Shown here: in pieces, positions 1 through 11,649 of the stretch
Layout of the letters: the number at the start of each line of letters is the position of its first letter
How positions within the stretch are numbered: position 1 is the first letter of the stretch
Source: Loxodes magnus
Taxonomy: Eukaryota; Ciliophora; Karyorelictea; Loxodida; Loxodidae
DNA length: 64,000 nt
Direction: 5' to 3'
Assembly: GCA_946699065.1 (NCBI GenBank)
Contig: CAMPDV010000512.1
Coordinates: 62,001-126,000 of the forward strand
Notes under the pieces: generated by a model
What the model saw: the letters and a program-made list of their open reading frames with translations, nothing else
The model's database searches: none
Told to the model about the DNA's origin: nothing
Program-made: the position numbers and the translations under genes

Positions 1-3000
1 CATGCATTGATGGTACAATCTAAAAGGAATAAATATAGGATAAAATACATAATCAATCATTCAAGTCTTTGAAAAGAAAAATCTTATCGCTAAAACTTGT
101 AAAGGATAAAACTTAAAACTTTCTAAGATATAGAAAAGCAATAGAATGCTTTGTAAAATAATAGACCTTAAGCCCTATTCTCATAACCTTTATTTAAAAA
201 AGTACAACCAACATAGTACATTCTCAAAATCTATTTGTATCTAAGAAAAGTAATTAATAGAATCTTAACAAAGACTTAACTTACATAGGTAATTTATAAG
301 CATAACTATAAAACATTTAGTAATAAAATTTAAAAATTTAATTGCCCAGTTAATGAGACATAATAGAGTACTTATAGTTCAAGAATAAATATTATAAGTA
401 TATAAAGTATAAATGTTTCTTAATTGAATTTCAACTAAATTTCATCTCTCTAATTCATGAGCAATTCAAATTATAGACATTAAGCTTTAACATACATCCG
501 AGACAGAATAGAAAAAATAATTTTCTTAAATGATCCATAAAAATACAGAAGAGATAATATTTCTTACTGACTGTAGAACTAAAAAGCAAAAGATGAAAAG
601 CCTAAACTAATAAAGAGAATTATTATTGCTTTAGACTTTACCAAAGTAGATAAAAATTAGATCTAATTAAAAGACTACTTGTTGATAGAATCATATATAA
701 GAGCCTTCATTAATAATGCTAATATATCTATTTGTTTAGATTTCTAGATAGAATCGTATAAAAATATCTACATTAAACTTTAAGTTTAATATTAATCTAT
801 CTTAAGCTCTTGAACTAGCAAATAAGATAGCAAATTTTTAAAGTATTTGTTTAAATAATTTAGTATAAAAACGAAATGATAAATAGACGCTAAATAAATG
901 TAATACTTATATTAGTTAGACTTTACCCTATTATTACATAGATACCTAATATTTGTTTTTTGCTTAATATGCTTCTAATATAATAGCTTTTTAAACGATT
1001 CTAGAGATCATTATAAATGTTTCTTTATACCAACATCATCAATTATATACTACTTCTACTAAATACTTTAGAAGCACAGATTAATATCTTGCTATCATGA
1101 TTATTAAGCAGTATTATATTAAATAAAATGGCTCCTAAGAAATAATCGACCAAAAACTAACAGGAAATCGAACAATAAGACTCTCTAATCGAAATATAGT
1201 CCTAGAAGCGGAAAACAAAAAAATGCAGCAATCACTTATAGACTTTATTTAACGATTAGATTCTCTAACTTTTACTGTGCAATAATTATAAAACGAAAAT
1301 TAATGATTAAAAACGGAAATAAGTACTAAAGCCTTGATGTTGCAAGGTAATTAAAAACTGGAAAAAACGGAGCAAAAATAGTAGAAATTAATAAACCATA
1401 CAATTATAATCTTAATAATGATCCTATGGTAATAGAAGAACAAAATTTAAACTCTTTTTCGGATCGAAAAAAAAATTGTCATTTTTTTTAAATTCCAAAA
1501 ATGCTAAAGATGCTTAAAAATAGGACATAACTCGAAATATTGTAAAACAAGATGTTTTTATTGCTAAAAGGTTGGACACATCTTAAGTATATACTTGTAT
1601 TTTCAGAAGAAGCAAGAATCTAATAATTGAAAGATATGAAATAATATGACAAAATTATACTGTTTTCTAGAAGGAAGACTTTACAAGAAAAAATTATACG
1701 GTGGAGATTAATTACTATTGGATATAGTAAATGCTCAAAAAAGAAGGACGAGGAAGATGTTGGGACCTAATTGAGATTGAAGAAAAATTTCTAAGATCAA
1801 GAAAGGTTAAATCTGTACAACACGATATGCAATAGAAGAAGTAAGCTCTAAAGAAGACCTGAACGATTAATTTACATCTTAAACTCATAAACTAATTAGT
1901 GGCAAACCAAATAAAGGTGAAGTCACTAAATAAATTATGTTATGTTATGTTATGTTATGAATTAAGCAAAGGTAATTATTTATAGGTATTAATGAATATA
2001 ATGATATTAATATTACTTACTAGAGTCTAAATAATAATAAGTGAATATTTACTTGAAATGCTAGTTAAATATAATTAGACTAATTAAGATTATTAAACCT
2101 TCTAAATTTAATAGTAGTTATATTAATGAGATTAACTAAAACAGCATTTTAGTTTTTATCTTTCTTTAAGGGGTTTAAATCTCTAATTTCAACACTTAAT
2201 TTCTTAATAAAACTGGCTATTTTTTAATTTTTAACCATCTATTTACATTTTATTTATTTGAAGAAATGTAAATTTTCCCGCTACTATCATTTTCATTATG
2301 CCTTTTAATCCTATTGGTTAATATTATTTAAGATTTTACCACTAAAACCAGTATCTTTAATATCTTCTTTTATCGCAAGGATAAAAGTTGATTTTTGGTG
2401 TTTTCTTAGATTTATTAAAAAATTTACTTGTATTTTGTAATTTTTTTGCTTATAAGTTTTACATTTTTTCATATAAATGCAAATTACAAAATTGCTTTAG
2501 ATAGCATTAAATTAATTATCTAATTTATTTTTATTTATATCTGCGCTTTATTAGTCTTTTTGTCCATACTTTTCTCGCTTCTTTCATAAATCACTTTTGC
2601 TATATTTTTCTAGTTAAAGGAAATCTACTTTAAGGTTTTGCAATTAGTTTTTTGTATTTCTTTATCTGTCTATATTATTTTAAAACTTTATTGAGCAAAT
2701 CCAAAATTATTTCCTTTAATCTTTCTTTTCCTCAAAAAAATAGTTACTGATAGAAGAACATTCTTTAATTTATTCCTAACCGCTTAATCTCGCTTTTTTC
2801 TGAAAGTTTATACGTTATCCTTTCAATCAATTTTATTATTATTTTTGTTTGAATCATTTCTAGTATTTTTGTTTAAGTCAATAGTATAAATTTTTTATTT
2901 AAGGTTAATTAAAGTTTTTTGGTTTAGTTTTCAACTTTATCACTCTAATTTGCTATCTCTGATTTTTTATCTCTTTAATATTTTAAGCTTAACTATTAGT

Positions 3001-5640
3001 TCTAGGTTAAGAGAAGCTAAGTCCATTTCTCTGTCAACTTATGTTGTGCTAAGAGTAAATAAGAGATTTAGTCGCTCTCTCATTTTTCTATTTTTTTCAC
3101 TTGTAACTAAATTTTAAATTTTGAGGGGAATAAGTAAACTTAAATAATAATGATTAGAGTATATATTGAATTAGTAGTTACTAAAGCATTATTTAAACAT
3201 TACTAATAATTAAAACTTTCTCCTTAAATAGCCTTCTACTATTTATTATTATGCTTCAGTTCTAATTCTTTATTAAATATCTATACTTAATATTTAGCCT
3301 CGTTATTTATGTTTCTTAATTACGTTTAATCATTATATTTTAAAGTGAGAAACTAATTCTTTGTTTCTTAGTTTAAATATTATACTGTTATTAGATACCA
3401 AAAGGGAGATATAGAAACTTATGATAATCTTCTGAGTAAGATAAAATAGAGCTTCCTATAATAGTTTAAAGGAATACATTTACTAATTTAACTAAATAGA
3501 TAGACAACATTTTTTCTTCTTTTATCTCTTTCCAAACTTTTTATTTATTTACCTCTCTTCATAATTTCTTTTAGACTCAACAAATCTGAGTTTTGTCTTT
3601 TTAAAGTTTCTGGTTTTTTTATTTTTATTTCCAGTTAGTGCAACAAACTATTTCAATGCTTTCAAATATTTCCTATAAAATTAACTTGAAGCTTTACTAT
3701 ATTTTTCCTCTAGTTAATTTGTGGATGCTAAACAATTTCAATATCAAAGGAGTTAACTTGAGGCTAGCTATTATAACCTTCTGTTGCTTATAGAAGTTAA
3801 GGATAAAAATATCAAGCAGTTCTTTAGTTTCTTTGCAGATAACTTTTTATACTTTAACTCTCTACATTTAGTTACTAGAGTCTTTCTGTAGTGGTAAGAT
3901 ATTTTAACTTCTAATTACTTTACTCAAAAGAATAAATAAGATAATTAGTTTTATGCTAAGCAATCAATAACTAAGCTTTTGGAAAGTAAAACTTTGAATC
4001 AACATATTTTATGGATCTTTTACTTTATGCTTAGATATAAAATTTTAGAGTCTTGCAAATGATGAAAATTATATCAAAAAAGATAAAGATTTGCACTAAT
4101 TAGAGAAATCTTAGTTATGCTAATTATAAAAAAGGATAAAAAAAGAAGAAGAGCAATCCTCAAGAATTAGTCGAAGAATTTTATCAGAATGCAAAGCGCT
4201 TTCATGTGTTGATAGTTTAAGAACAATAAGATTTTTTGGTTTAATTAAGAATATTAAAGATGTTTTTTGTACTGAAAGCATATAAAGTTAACTTATATGA
4301 ATAAACAAATTATAAGAAACTGCTTTCAGATAGAGTATAAAGCCCTTAATTAAGATTTAGCAGCAAACTATAATTGATTTATTAAATAGCTGAAGGGATT
4401 TTAGCACTTCATCAAATCGATTTCATTCAAAGAAATAAAAATCGCTTGATGTTTTATCAGATGAAAATGATTCATATGAAATAGCAGATCTCAATCAGTT
4501 AGAGATATAATTGCTAATACTACATTAGAATTTAAAGGTTCAAATTAATGATAGGTTCTTAAACTGTATTATAAAAAGGTATATTAGATATCTAGTATAT
4601 GTAACTATAGTAGTATTAAATGAAAGATTGTTCTATGCAGATCTTTAAACACATACATAAGTAATGAAATTTGCCTATAAAGAAAAAAAGCTGGTTTTTT
4701 CAAGTGAAATAACAAAAAAAACATAGACATTTAGTTACCAAAAAAACTACAGCATAGAACAAACTTATATACTAGATATTGCTGTTTTTAAGTATTAAAT
4801 AGAGTTATAGAAACAAAATAAGATTCTGCAGACCAATAAATTCAAGACTAAAATACAAAATATAAGAGCAAGAAAGAAAAATAGGTAAAACTTTTATTAC
4901 TGATAGCACATAATTATAGAGCTCTTTAAATTCTTAATGTTAGAATAATGAGGAAACTATTAATTGTAAAATATTTCTCTAAAAATATTTTGAATTCTAA
5001 AGAAAGTAAACAACCAAGCAAGATCTGATTGAAACTTACAATTCAGTTGAAATATCTTTATTAGCAATTTGTATAAAAACCTTATATGTTTAAAACACGA
5101 GAACATAAAAACCTCGAACTGAATAAGTATTCTATAATATGATATGATATAAAGCATTTAACATTAAGTTTAATAACAAACTCTTTATCAATAAATTAGT
5201 TTCATAGTAATAATGATTATTAGGGGGTAAATATATTTTCAAAATGTAAGTTAAATATATATTAGAAGCATACTATGACTAGTTATTTCTATGACTATAA
5301 ACAATTAATTCGCAAGGAGAAGCAATTTTTTCAGTCTCTAACTAAATACTTAACGATAAATATTTAAAATCCAATTTGGATAAAGATTAATATTTTAGAT
5401 CGAAATAAAGGATTTTAGGTATATTTATTAAGATTTAAGAAAACTCATCTAGTTTTAAATTTAAAATCTATCTTATCAGTTTTCTTATTAACTTAGATAT
5501 GTCAAAGTTTTATATGTGAAGGAAAATTAAAATTCTATGAATCAAATTATAGACAAGATTGTAGTTAGATATGGTAGGATTAAGTAGTAAATATTATAAT
5601 CACTAAATTAATATAAAACGAAAAATCAAATTTATAGACT
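1..5640 (+). mobile_element. Left copy of a long inverted element, unclassified, cut by the window edge
   Basis: This stretch matches the reverse complement of about 11650-16900 along almost its whole length, with many small differences. Anchors I could align are 1-200 with 16700-16890, 950-1100 with 15650-15780, 1960-2150 with 15240-15420, 3600-3800 with 13560-13760, 4080-4215 with 12890-13040, and 5290-5640 with 11650-11960. The copy starts before the window, so its outer end is unknown. I recognise no transposase, reverse transcriptase or terminal repeat. Where the two copies align near 4080-4215 the differences do not favour one reading frame, which suggests both are old and no longer under coding selection. 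The family is unknown; it is treated here as a relic. Confidence 0.7.
1111..1960 (+). mobile_element. Nested 850 bp insertion with CCHC zinc-knuckle sequence, target duplication and TTATG tail
   Basis: The segment is missing from the sister copy at 11650-16900. It is flanked by the 8 bp direct repeat ATTAAGCA at 1103-1110 and 1961-1968. Its right end is five tandem TTATG units at 1935-1959, the kind of simple tail left by target-primed retroposition. A start-like ATG lies at 1128. At 1502-1543 there is a perfect C-x2-C-x4-H-x4-C zinc knuckle, which needs TAA read as glutamine, followed by a second, imperfect knuckle from 1553. Such knuckles occur in retroelement nucleic-acid-binding proteins. 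At 850 bp it is too short to carry reverse transcriptase, so it looks like a non-autonomous or internally deleted retroposon. The sister copy has a different segment of about 230 bp at this place, so the empty site is not clean. Confidence 0.55.
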
Positions 5641-5764
5641 AAGTGACTTCTCTAAAAATAACCAAATATGAATATTCAGACAAAGATAATAATAGCCAAT
5701 ATTAAGCAATTTTAAAATGTATTAAGTTATTAAAGATGTTATAATGTTTTTTAGAGTTTTAAAT

Positions 5765-5998
5765 TCAGACACTTTCTACTTCTTCCTCTTCTTCAGCTAG
5801 ATCATCTTCATCATTAGTTTATTCCTGTTAATCTTCCATTTGTTTATCTTTTACATCTTGCTCTTCTTTTTCTTCATCATCTTCATCATTCTCTCCATAC
5901 TTTTCTTGTTCTTTCGCTTCTTTACCTTAAGTCTTAGAACTTTCTTATTATTAGTCTTTTTCCAATTCTAATAACTAAAATCTTTTTTTAATCAACAT
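5765..5998 (-). CDS. Possible acidic C-terminal tail of an unknown protein
   Basis: Read on the minus strand with TAA/TAG as glutamine, this gives 77 residues and then TGA. The start chosen is the ATG at 5998-5996, but the frame can run further upstream, so this may be only the end of a longer gene. The first 25 residues are basic and hydrophobic; the rest is strongly acidic, rich in Glu, Asp, Gln and Lys, with blocks such as NDEDDEEKEEQD and DDLAEEEEEVES. Acidic tails like this are common in eukaryotic nuclear and chaperone proteins, but no domain identifies it. The plus-strand alternative would be a serine-rich run, which is less natural. The function is unknown and the gene could be a remnant. 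Confidence 0.35.
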
Positions 5999-6669
5999 CC
6001 TATGGAAAATTAAAATTAGCATTTCAATGAACTCTAATTTGTTTTTTTGGAAATTAACGTATGAAATTTTGGTCATAAGTTATTAATCTTCTAATATCAC
6101 ATTTTCTACTATTAACCATTCTCGCATATCTATTCAGAAATCACATTCCAGAATATATAAAAAGCAAATTTAGCCTATCTCAAGTTGTTAAAATCAAGAA
6201 AGTAGATTAGTAACTAAATAAAAAGAAATCTATATTTAGTTAAGATTACTAGCATAGTCATATATAAATAGCTTTAAATTACAATTTAATAAACTAAGAG
6301 TATTATAAACATAAACATTGATCTTTATAAAGAAATTAAATTAACGTGGTACCACCATTATTTGGATCACTACGATTAATAAAGAAACCTAAATTTACGA
6401 TCAGTATTAGTCTTTAACATTTTCTTGGTCTCTTTGATATTATTCCTCTTCACTCCGTCTTCAAAATCAAAAATTGTTTGCCTTAAATTTCTAGGTAATG
6501 CAGTTCTTTTTGAAGGTTGGAGTTGAAAGGGGAGAAGGACATTCCGAACTTGATACAAAAATTCAGTCGAAATAAATTCTCCTAGATATAAGTTGTAGTT
6601 GTCTCAACCATGTCTTTATTTCTTTAATTCATGATCATATTATTGAATGTGGTTCAGGATAACTCTGAG

Positions 6670-6856
6670 AATTGACATCAGCGCTGCTAGTCAGGTTCTT
6701 GTAACGATAGGGAGAACCCCAAAACAAGAAAGGTTTATCATACAATGAGCACGTCCTTCCTTGTTTGTGGTGGCACCTACTGCAAGAATATTTGCAATGC
6801 AGACATGACTACATCGGATTACCTACTCACCTGACTAGAGCTGAAGATACATTTTA
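6670..6856 (+). ncRNA. Candidate structured small RNA, about 175 nt, with a telomere-template-like motif
   Basis: A GC-richer island in AT-rich DNA with nested inverted repeats. The outer stem is ten perfect pairs, CTAGTCAGGT (6687-6696) with ACCTGACTAG (6829-6838), extended by CAGC (6679-6682) with GCTG (6840-6843). Inside, 6722-6733 pairs with 6755-6766 (12 positions, one mismatch), and TGCAA (6781-6785) pairs with TTGCA (6792-6796). A TTTT run follows at 6853 on the plus strand, as for a Pol III terminator. Nineteen bases after the outer stem is AACCCCAAAAC (6715-6725), the complement of 1.4 TTTTGGGG repeats. Ciliate telomerase RNAs place their template in the same way, just inside a closing stem. 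I see no stem II and no GUCA element directly before the motif, so telomerase RNA is only a hypothesis. The strand is inferred from the T run. Confidence 0.5.
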
Positions 6857-7479
6857 AAATTATATAATGATTAAATACAAATCTATTCTAAAACAAAATT
6901 GGGATCTTAATTACAACCTGATTCGGATATTACTTTCCTTTCTAATTGATTAAGAGTAATAATTTAGACCTTCTAAAAATCTTAAGAAGTTGTCCAAATA
7001 CTTTTAAATAGATTTAGAAAATACTTAAGAAAGCAAAGAATTTATTAAAGTATCTAAAACTTTAATATTGAAGAAGTTCTGCCAAGATGCAGTGATTCGG
7101 ATGTATAATATGTCTACATCAAGCCTTTGATTCGGAGAAATTTAAAACGATACAGAAAAATTTCCTTATTATACATATACAAAACTTAAAAAGAACAAAG
7201 AAAGAGAAATAATTCAATATACAAACTAAGAACTTTCTGTTATAATTTTTAATATTATTTGAAGAAAAGACATTTAGAATAAAGCATTCCGAATTTAGAT
7301 ATCGTGGAGAACTAGATACATTTGAGCATATTGAGCAATTTAATCTCTAAAAGATTTGATTGAAGAATTTTAAAATTTCAAAAATTTTTGATAAACTCAA
7401 ACTTGTGACTTATAATTAAAGTTATCTTAACCAAAATTTTCAAACCCGGAAATAGTTAGAAAAGATAGATTTTAGAATA

Positions 7480-7690
7480 AAATGCTTTCATAAAAAACTA
7501 CTTCAAAGAAGAAATCTAATCATTTAGCAAAACGACAAGCCTTATAAGAAATTTTGAACAGAGAAAGTCTTGGAAGCTACAATGATGATGAAGAAGAAGA
7601 TAAAATGGACAGCTACTTGCTCATATTTATAGGAAAATTTATGAATATGATAAATTTGAAGAAATCATGAAGGATATTCTTGGGATTATT
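7480..7690 (+). pseudogene. Possible decayed coding remnant
   Basis: Two plus-strand frames here read like protein. The first, about 7500-7600, contains RQALQEILNRESLGSYNDD and runs into an acidic stretch. The second, about 7607-7690, contains NGQLLAHIYRKIYEYDKF and ends at TGA. They lie in different frames, split near the GATGATGAAGAAGAAGA tract. No family is recognisable. This may be a dead gene, or simply chance, since the ciliate code makes most AT-rich frames look open. Confidence 0.2.
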
Positions 7691-9854
7691 AACTGAGTCT
7701 AATTTTAAAAACTTGAAAGCAAAAAAACAAAAAAAGGAATAGATTTCTTAGTATCTTATCAAAAAAAGTAGACATAATAAACATCTATAATACAAGTAAA
7801 AACTTAAGAGAAAAATACTTAATATATCAAAGAATTACTTTTTAGCTAAAAACTTAAATGACTATATATTATAAGAAATGTTCTATAAAGTTGCATAACT
7901 TTTTAATTTAGATTTATTAAATTAATTTATAAAGAAATTATTATCGTTCTAGAAAAGTGAAACATTTAAAATCCTTTTTAAGACTAACTAAAAAAAGAGG
8001 AACGAAAAGTACTTTATGGAAAATGAAAACAATTTAAAGGAAATAATAAAAGTTAGGTTTAATAAATAATAATACTAAATGATTCAGTAAATCTCTAAAC
8101 AGGTTAAAAAAATCTACTAGTTAAGCTGAAAAATTTTTTACAGTTTTGAAAAATCTCAGAAGGTATAAAAGATGTATAAGCCTTTAAAAAGAAATTATAT
8201 TTATTTATCTTATAAATCATTAATCATAAATAAATAAACTATTGTGCTTTAATATTTTGATATTATGCATAATTATGGTATTTAAATCATGCAATATGCT
8301 AAATAAAAATTTCTTAAGCAAAGATAAAATCTCTCACTCCAACTTTTCCTGCTCCTTTTTTTTTGATTAAAGAGATTTATATAATTTTCATCTTGAAATT
8401 TGAGAATCTCCAACCTTCTCTTTATTAGATCCTTATAAAAGATTTCAATAAATTTATCTGCTTTAGGAATTTGGTTATTAGTGAAATTACGATTTACTTA
8501 GTTTTAATCATACAATATTAGTATTTTGAGATTTTTCGAATAAAAACGTGACTGTTATTAAATTCCTAAAGAATATCTGTAAAATAAAATCAAATGAAAT
8601 GAAATGTGTTAAAATTCATTAAAATCTTAGCCTTATAAGCAAAATGTAATGGATTAAATGTTAATATGTCGTTAAGTGAGTTAAATAAAGGTTTGTATGA
8701 ATAAGTTCTCAGCTTATAGATAGATTAAGTCTCTTGTATAAATTAATTATTGAATTTAGTTTAGGCCATTTAAGGAAAGACATTTTAATTTCTATTAGAT
8801 CAATCATCCTTTAAGCAGTTGGAATGATTGCGTTCCTCTGAAGACATTCTTAGAAAATTTTTTGTTAATTTAGTCAAAATTTTGTTAATTAAATTTATTC
8901 AAAATCTGAATTCTTTAAATATCAATTTTTTCTATAAAGCAGCTAATTTTGATAAAATACATTAAAAAATAAAAAATTTAACGAAGCTTACCCAGTTTTT
9001 TCTTCAATATCTATTTCTGATAGTTTATGAAATTATAATGGGAATCAATTATTTATTTAGGAAATTAAATTTTTCTTCTGAAAAATTGAATAAACTAAAA
9101 GTGAAAATTTTGGAATTTAAATATTTTATTTTGCATATTTTTCTAATTTATTAATTAAAAATGTTAGTAAAGTTATTCCTTTTATTCTAGTTAGTTTTTT
9201 ATCTTGATTTTAATTATTTGTATTAATGTTTAAATTAATTTATCCTTTTTGTAGTAATAATTACTAATTTCTTTATGAAGCAAATTTCATTTAATTTTTA
9301 AATAAAACATAAAATTAAGACCTCTTTATAATTTAATAAAATCAATAACTTTTAGAAAAAAACTTGCTTTGCTCAGCGATTATGTTTAAAAAGTTTTTTT
9401 ATGAACAGACTAAGATTTTGATTTTTGGGATAAATTAAAAAAAATTTGGACTACAAATATACATAAATGATTTTATAGCTTCAAATAGATTTTCAAAAAT
9501 TTAGCATGAGATTTAAATTAAAAAAAAATGAAATAAATTACTTTTTTAAGTTAATATATAAAATTTATCTAATTCAGAAAAATTTAAGAAAAGAGATGAG
9601 GATTAACCAAGGTAAAAAAATTTAAAATTTGTTTTTGCTCTGAGTTTTATAGTGGATAGAAGGACAATTATTTTACTAAAAATTTTAAAGAGTTTAAAAT
9701 ATATAGATTATGATTTAATTAAATAAAATTATTAAACAAGATTAAAAGTATTTTTATCTTTTTTGTATTTAGTTATTATTTTAGATCAAAATATAAGATT
9801 CAAGTATTATTAAAAGCTATAATATATCATAAAAATCTAATAATTGAAAAGATG

Positions 9855-10137
9855 GTGGGGGCTGAAAATGACCTTCGTGACAAGACTTTCTGGTTTTATG
9901 GCTAGGAACAAGTTCCTTTCCTGTCGCTGAGAAAGTCCCTGGTCAGAGTCATTTTCTGAAGGGAACGCTGTCTTTGAGATTATTCGCTCTTGGTAGGGGC
10001 TTGAAGTCTGGCTGCTCATAGCGATGGAGCTCCCTAACAGCTGTACCTTTAGCACAACAGGATATCCTCGTTATTCCATAAAAAGAGAGCGTCGGGTCGT
10101 GCAATCGGAAAGGAGTTTCCTTTCCAATAACTTTTTT
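9855..10137 (+). ncRNA. Candidate structured RNA, about 280 nt, with a 3' hairpin and T run
   Basis: This is one of the GC-richest stretches in the window and is full of inverted repeats. GAAAATGAC (9864-9872) pairs with GTCATTTTC (9948-9956). AGGAAC/GTTCCT (9904-9909 with 9912-9917) is a tight palindrome. GGAGCTCC (10026-10033) and AGGATATCCT (10059-10068) are self-complementary. GGAAAGG (10107-10113) with CCTTTCC (10119-10125) makes a seven-pair hairpin with a five-base loop, and TTTTTT follows at 10132-10137. A 3' hairpin plus T run on the plus strand is what a Pol III transcript would show. GAAAGTCCCTGG at 9931-9942 resembles the CR-I element of RNase MRP/P RNA (GAAAGUCCC in human MRP, from memory). 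I could not place the partner CR-V, so the identity is open. A standard-code minus frame of 72 codons here has no recognisable product. Confidence 0.45.
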
Positions 10138-11017
10138 AGTTGAAATTAATTAATTATCATAAAAATCTTTAAGAAAAATGAAAATAGATTTTTTGCAAAA
10201 AATAATTGAATCTATAAATTTATGTTTTTATTTAAAGTACTATTATATTTTTAATAACTTAATATTAAAAATTTTAAAATTTATCCAGTAAATGTACAAT
10301 CGTCTATAAATAAAATCAAGATTTTTTTAGAACTTTTACTAATAAATAGATGTCGGTTCAAATTTATCGAAAAAAATCAAGTCTATTACCCATTTAAAAA
10401 AATCTTGAAAAGAAGGTTCGAGAAAAAAATAAAAGATGAAGGAACTATTTTTATAAAAAAAAAAAGTTTTTTATTCATCCTTAAGTTAAAATATACATTC
10501 CATTAATAAAGAAAATAAATTTTAAGTAGAAAGTATCTCTCAATATGCTGAACCTTAAACTTGTAAATTAAATAAAAAAAATTAGATTGAAGTGTAGAAA
10601 TTCAATAGTGTAAGTCTGAGTTTGATAAGAGATTTTTTATGAAAAAATATATATAAGAGATTGCAACGAATGAAGTAGAATCTAAAAGACAGAAAATTTG
10701 AGAAAAAACATTATATCATATTAGATAAAATAAGAAGTGAAAAACTCTATTAAAAGTGGATCCAGACAAATAAAATAATTTCTTAATACAAAACTTTACA
10801 AAAAAATAAAGCTCCTTTAAAAATAAAGTAACAAAAAATTAGAAAAGAATATTGAATTTCAGTTTTTAGCAAAAACCAAGTTTTGAAAAAAGAGATAAAG
10901 AAGATAAAAGCAAAATTGCAGAAAAGAAAGTGAAAAAAAATAAAAAAATAAAATAATATTTTAAATTATAAGTATGTGACTAAAGCTTTGAGACAAAAAA
11001 CCATCTCAATGTTACAC

Positions 11018-11195
11018 AAATGGATAGTCTCTGCAAGTTCAGATAAGACGATCAAAGTCTGGGATTTCCAGACTGGAAGCTGTTTCGGACTTGTACGGGA
11101 CATGCGAACTACGTTAGATCTATTGCGATCTCTCCGGACCAGAAATGGATAGTCTCTGCAAGTTCAGATAGGACGATCAAAGTCTGGGATTTCCA
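11018..11195 (+). pseudogene. Isolated WD40 gene fragment related to the kinase-WD40 gene
   Basis: 178 bp that are nearly identical in DNA to the blade units at 22855-23466. It begins inside one blade ([20 protein letters not shown]), runs through a full GHANYVRSIAIS blade, and stops abruptly at the VWDF of that blade. One base is missing at the junction between the blades relative to the intact gene (in the segment that reads [10 protein letters not shown] there), so the two parts are out of frame. No kinase sequence accompanies it. It differs from the intact blades almost only at repeat positions 4 (Asn), 5 (Tyr), 23 (Ser) and 25 (Arg in one part), the same positions that vary among the intact blades. 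It could be a dead duplicate or a silent donor for gene conversion. Confidence 0.8.
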
Positions 11196-11649
11196 TGTTT
11201 ATTTTGTTTATCTTTAGTTTTCATTTTTTTTTCTTTTTCTTGCATTTTTCTAATTTTTTCTCAAAGATTATGTTTTTATCACAGGCATATTTTTTTTATC
11301 ATTATTAATTTTAATTTTTGTTTTAGTTATTTTTTTAATCTTTTTTTGTCTGTTTTTTTTTAGTCTCAACGAATTATTTTTTTCATCTTTTTGAAAACAA
11401 AATCTTTACAAAATTCTTTTACTTATTTTTAATTTTTAAATATTTTAAACTACTTTCTAAATTTTTTAACTTTTTTTATACTTTTCTTCTTTTAATAACT
11501 TTTTATTATTTTTTTATTTTATTTATATTTAGAATGCTTATAAATAAGAATTAAAAACTTTTTCTATATTTTAATTTAGCTTCTTTTTTTTTTAATCACT
11601 TTTTATTTATAAATTTTAATTTTTCTTTTTAAAGAATATTAATTATTAT

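Noticed and set aside
5999-6880. Upstream extension of the acidic frame through the GC-rich island as one gene with TGA as Trp
   Set aside because: All three frames read as plausible protein there, and the strong nested stems explain the island better as RNA.
9837-10055. 72-residue minus-strand protein in the second GC-rich island
   Set aside because: No recognisable family; other frames look just as plausible, and the palindromes and terminal hairpin favour RNA.
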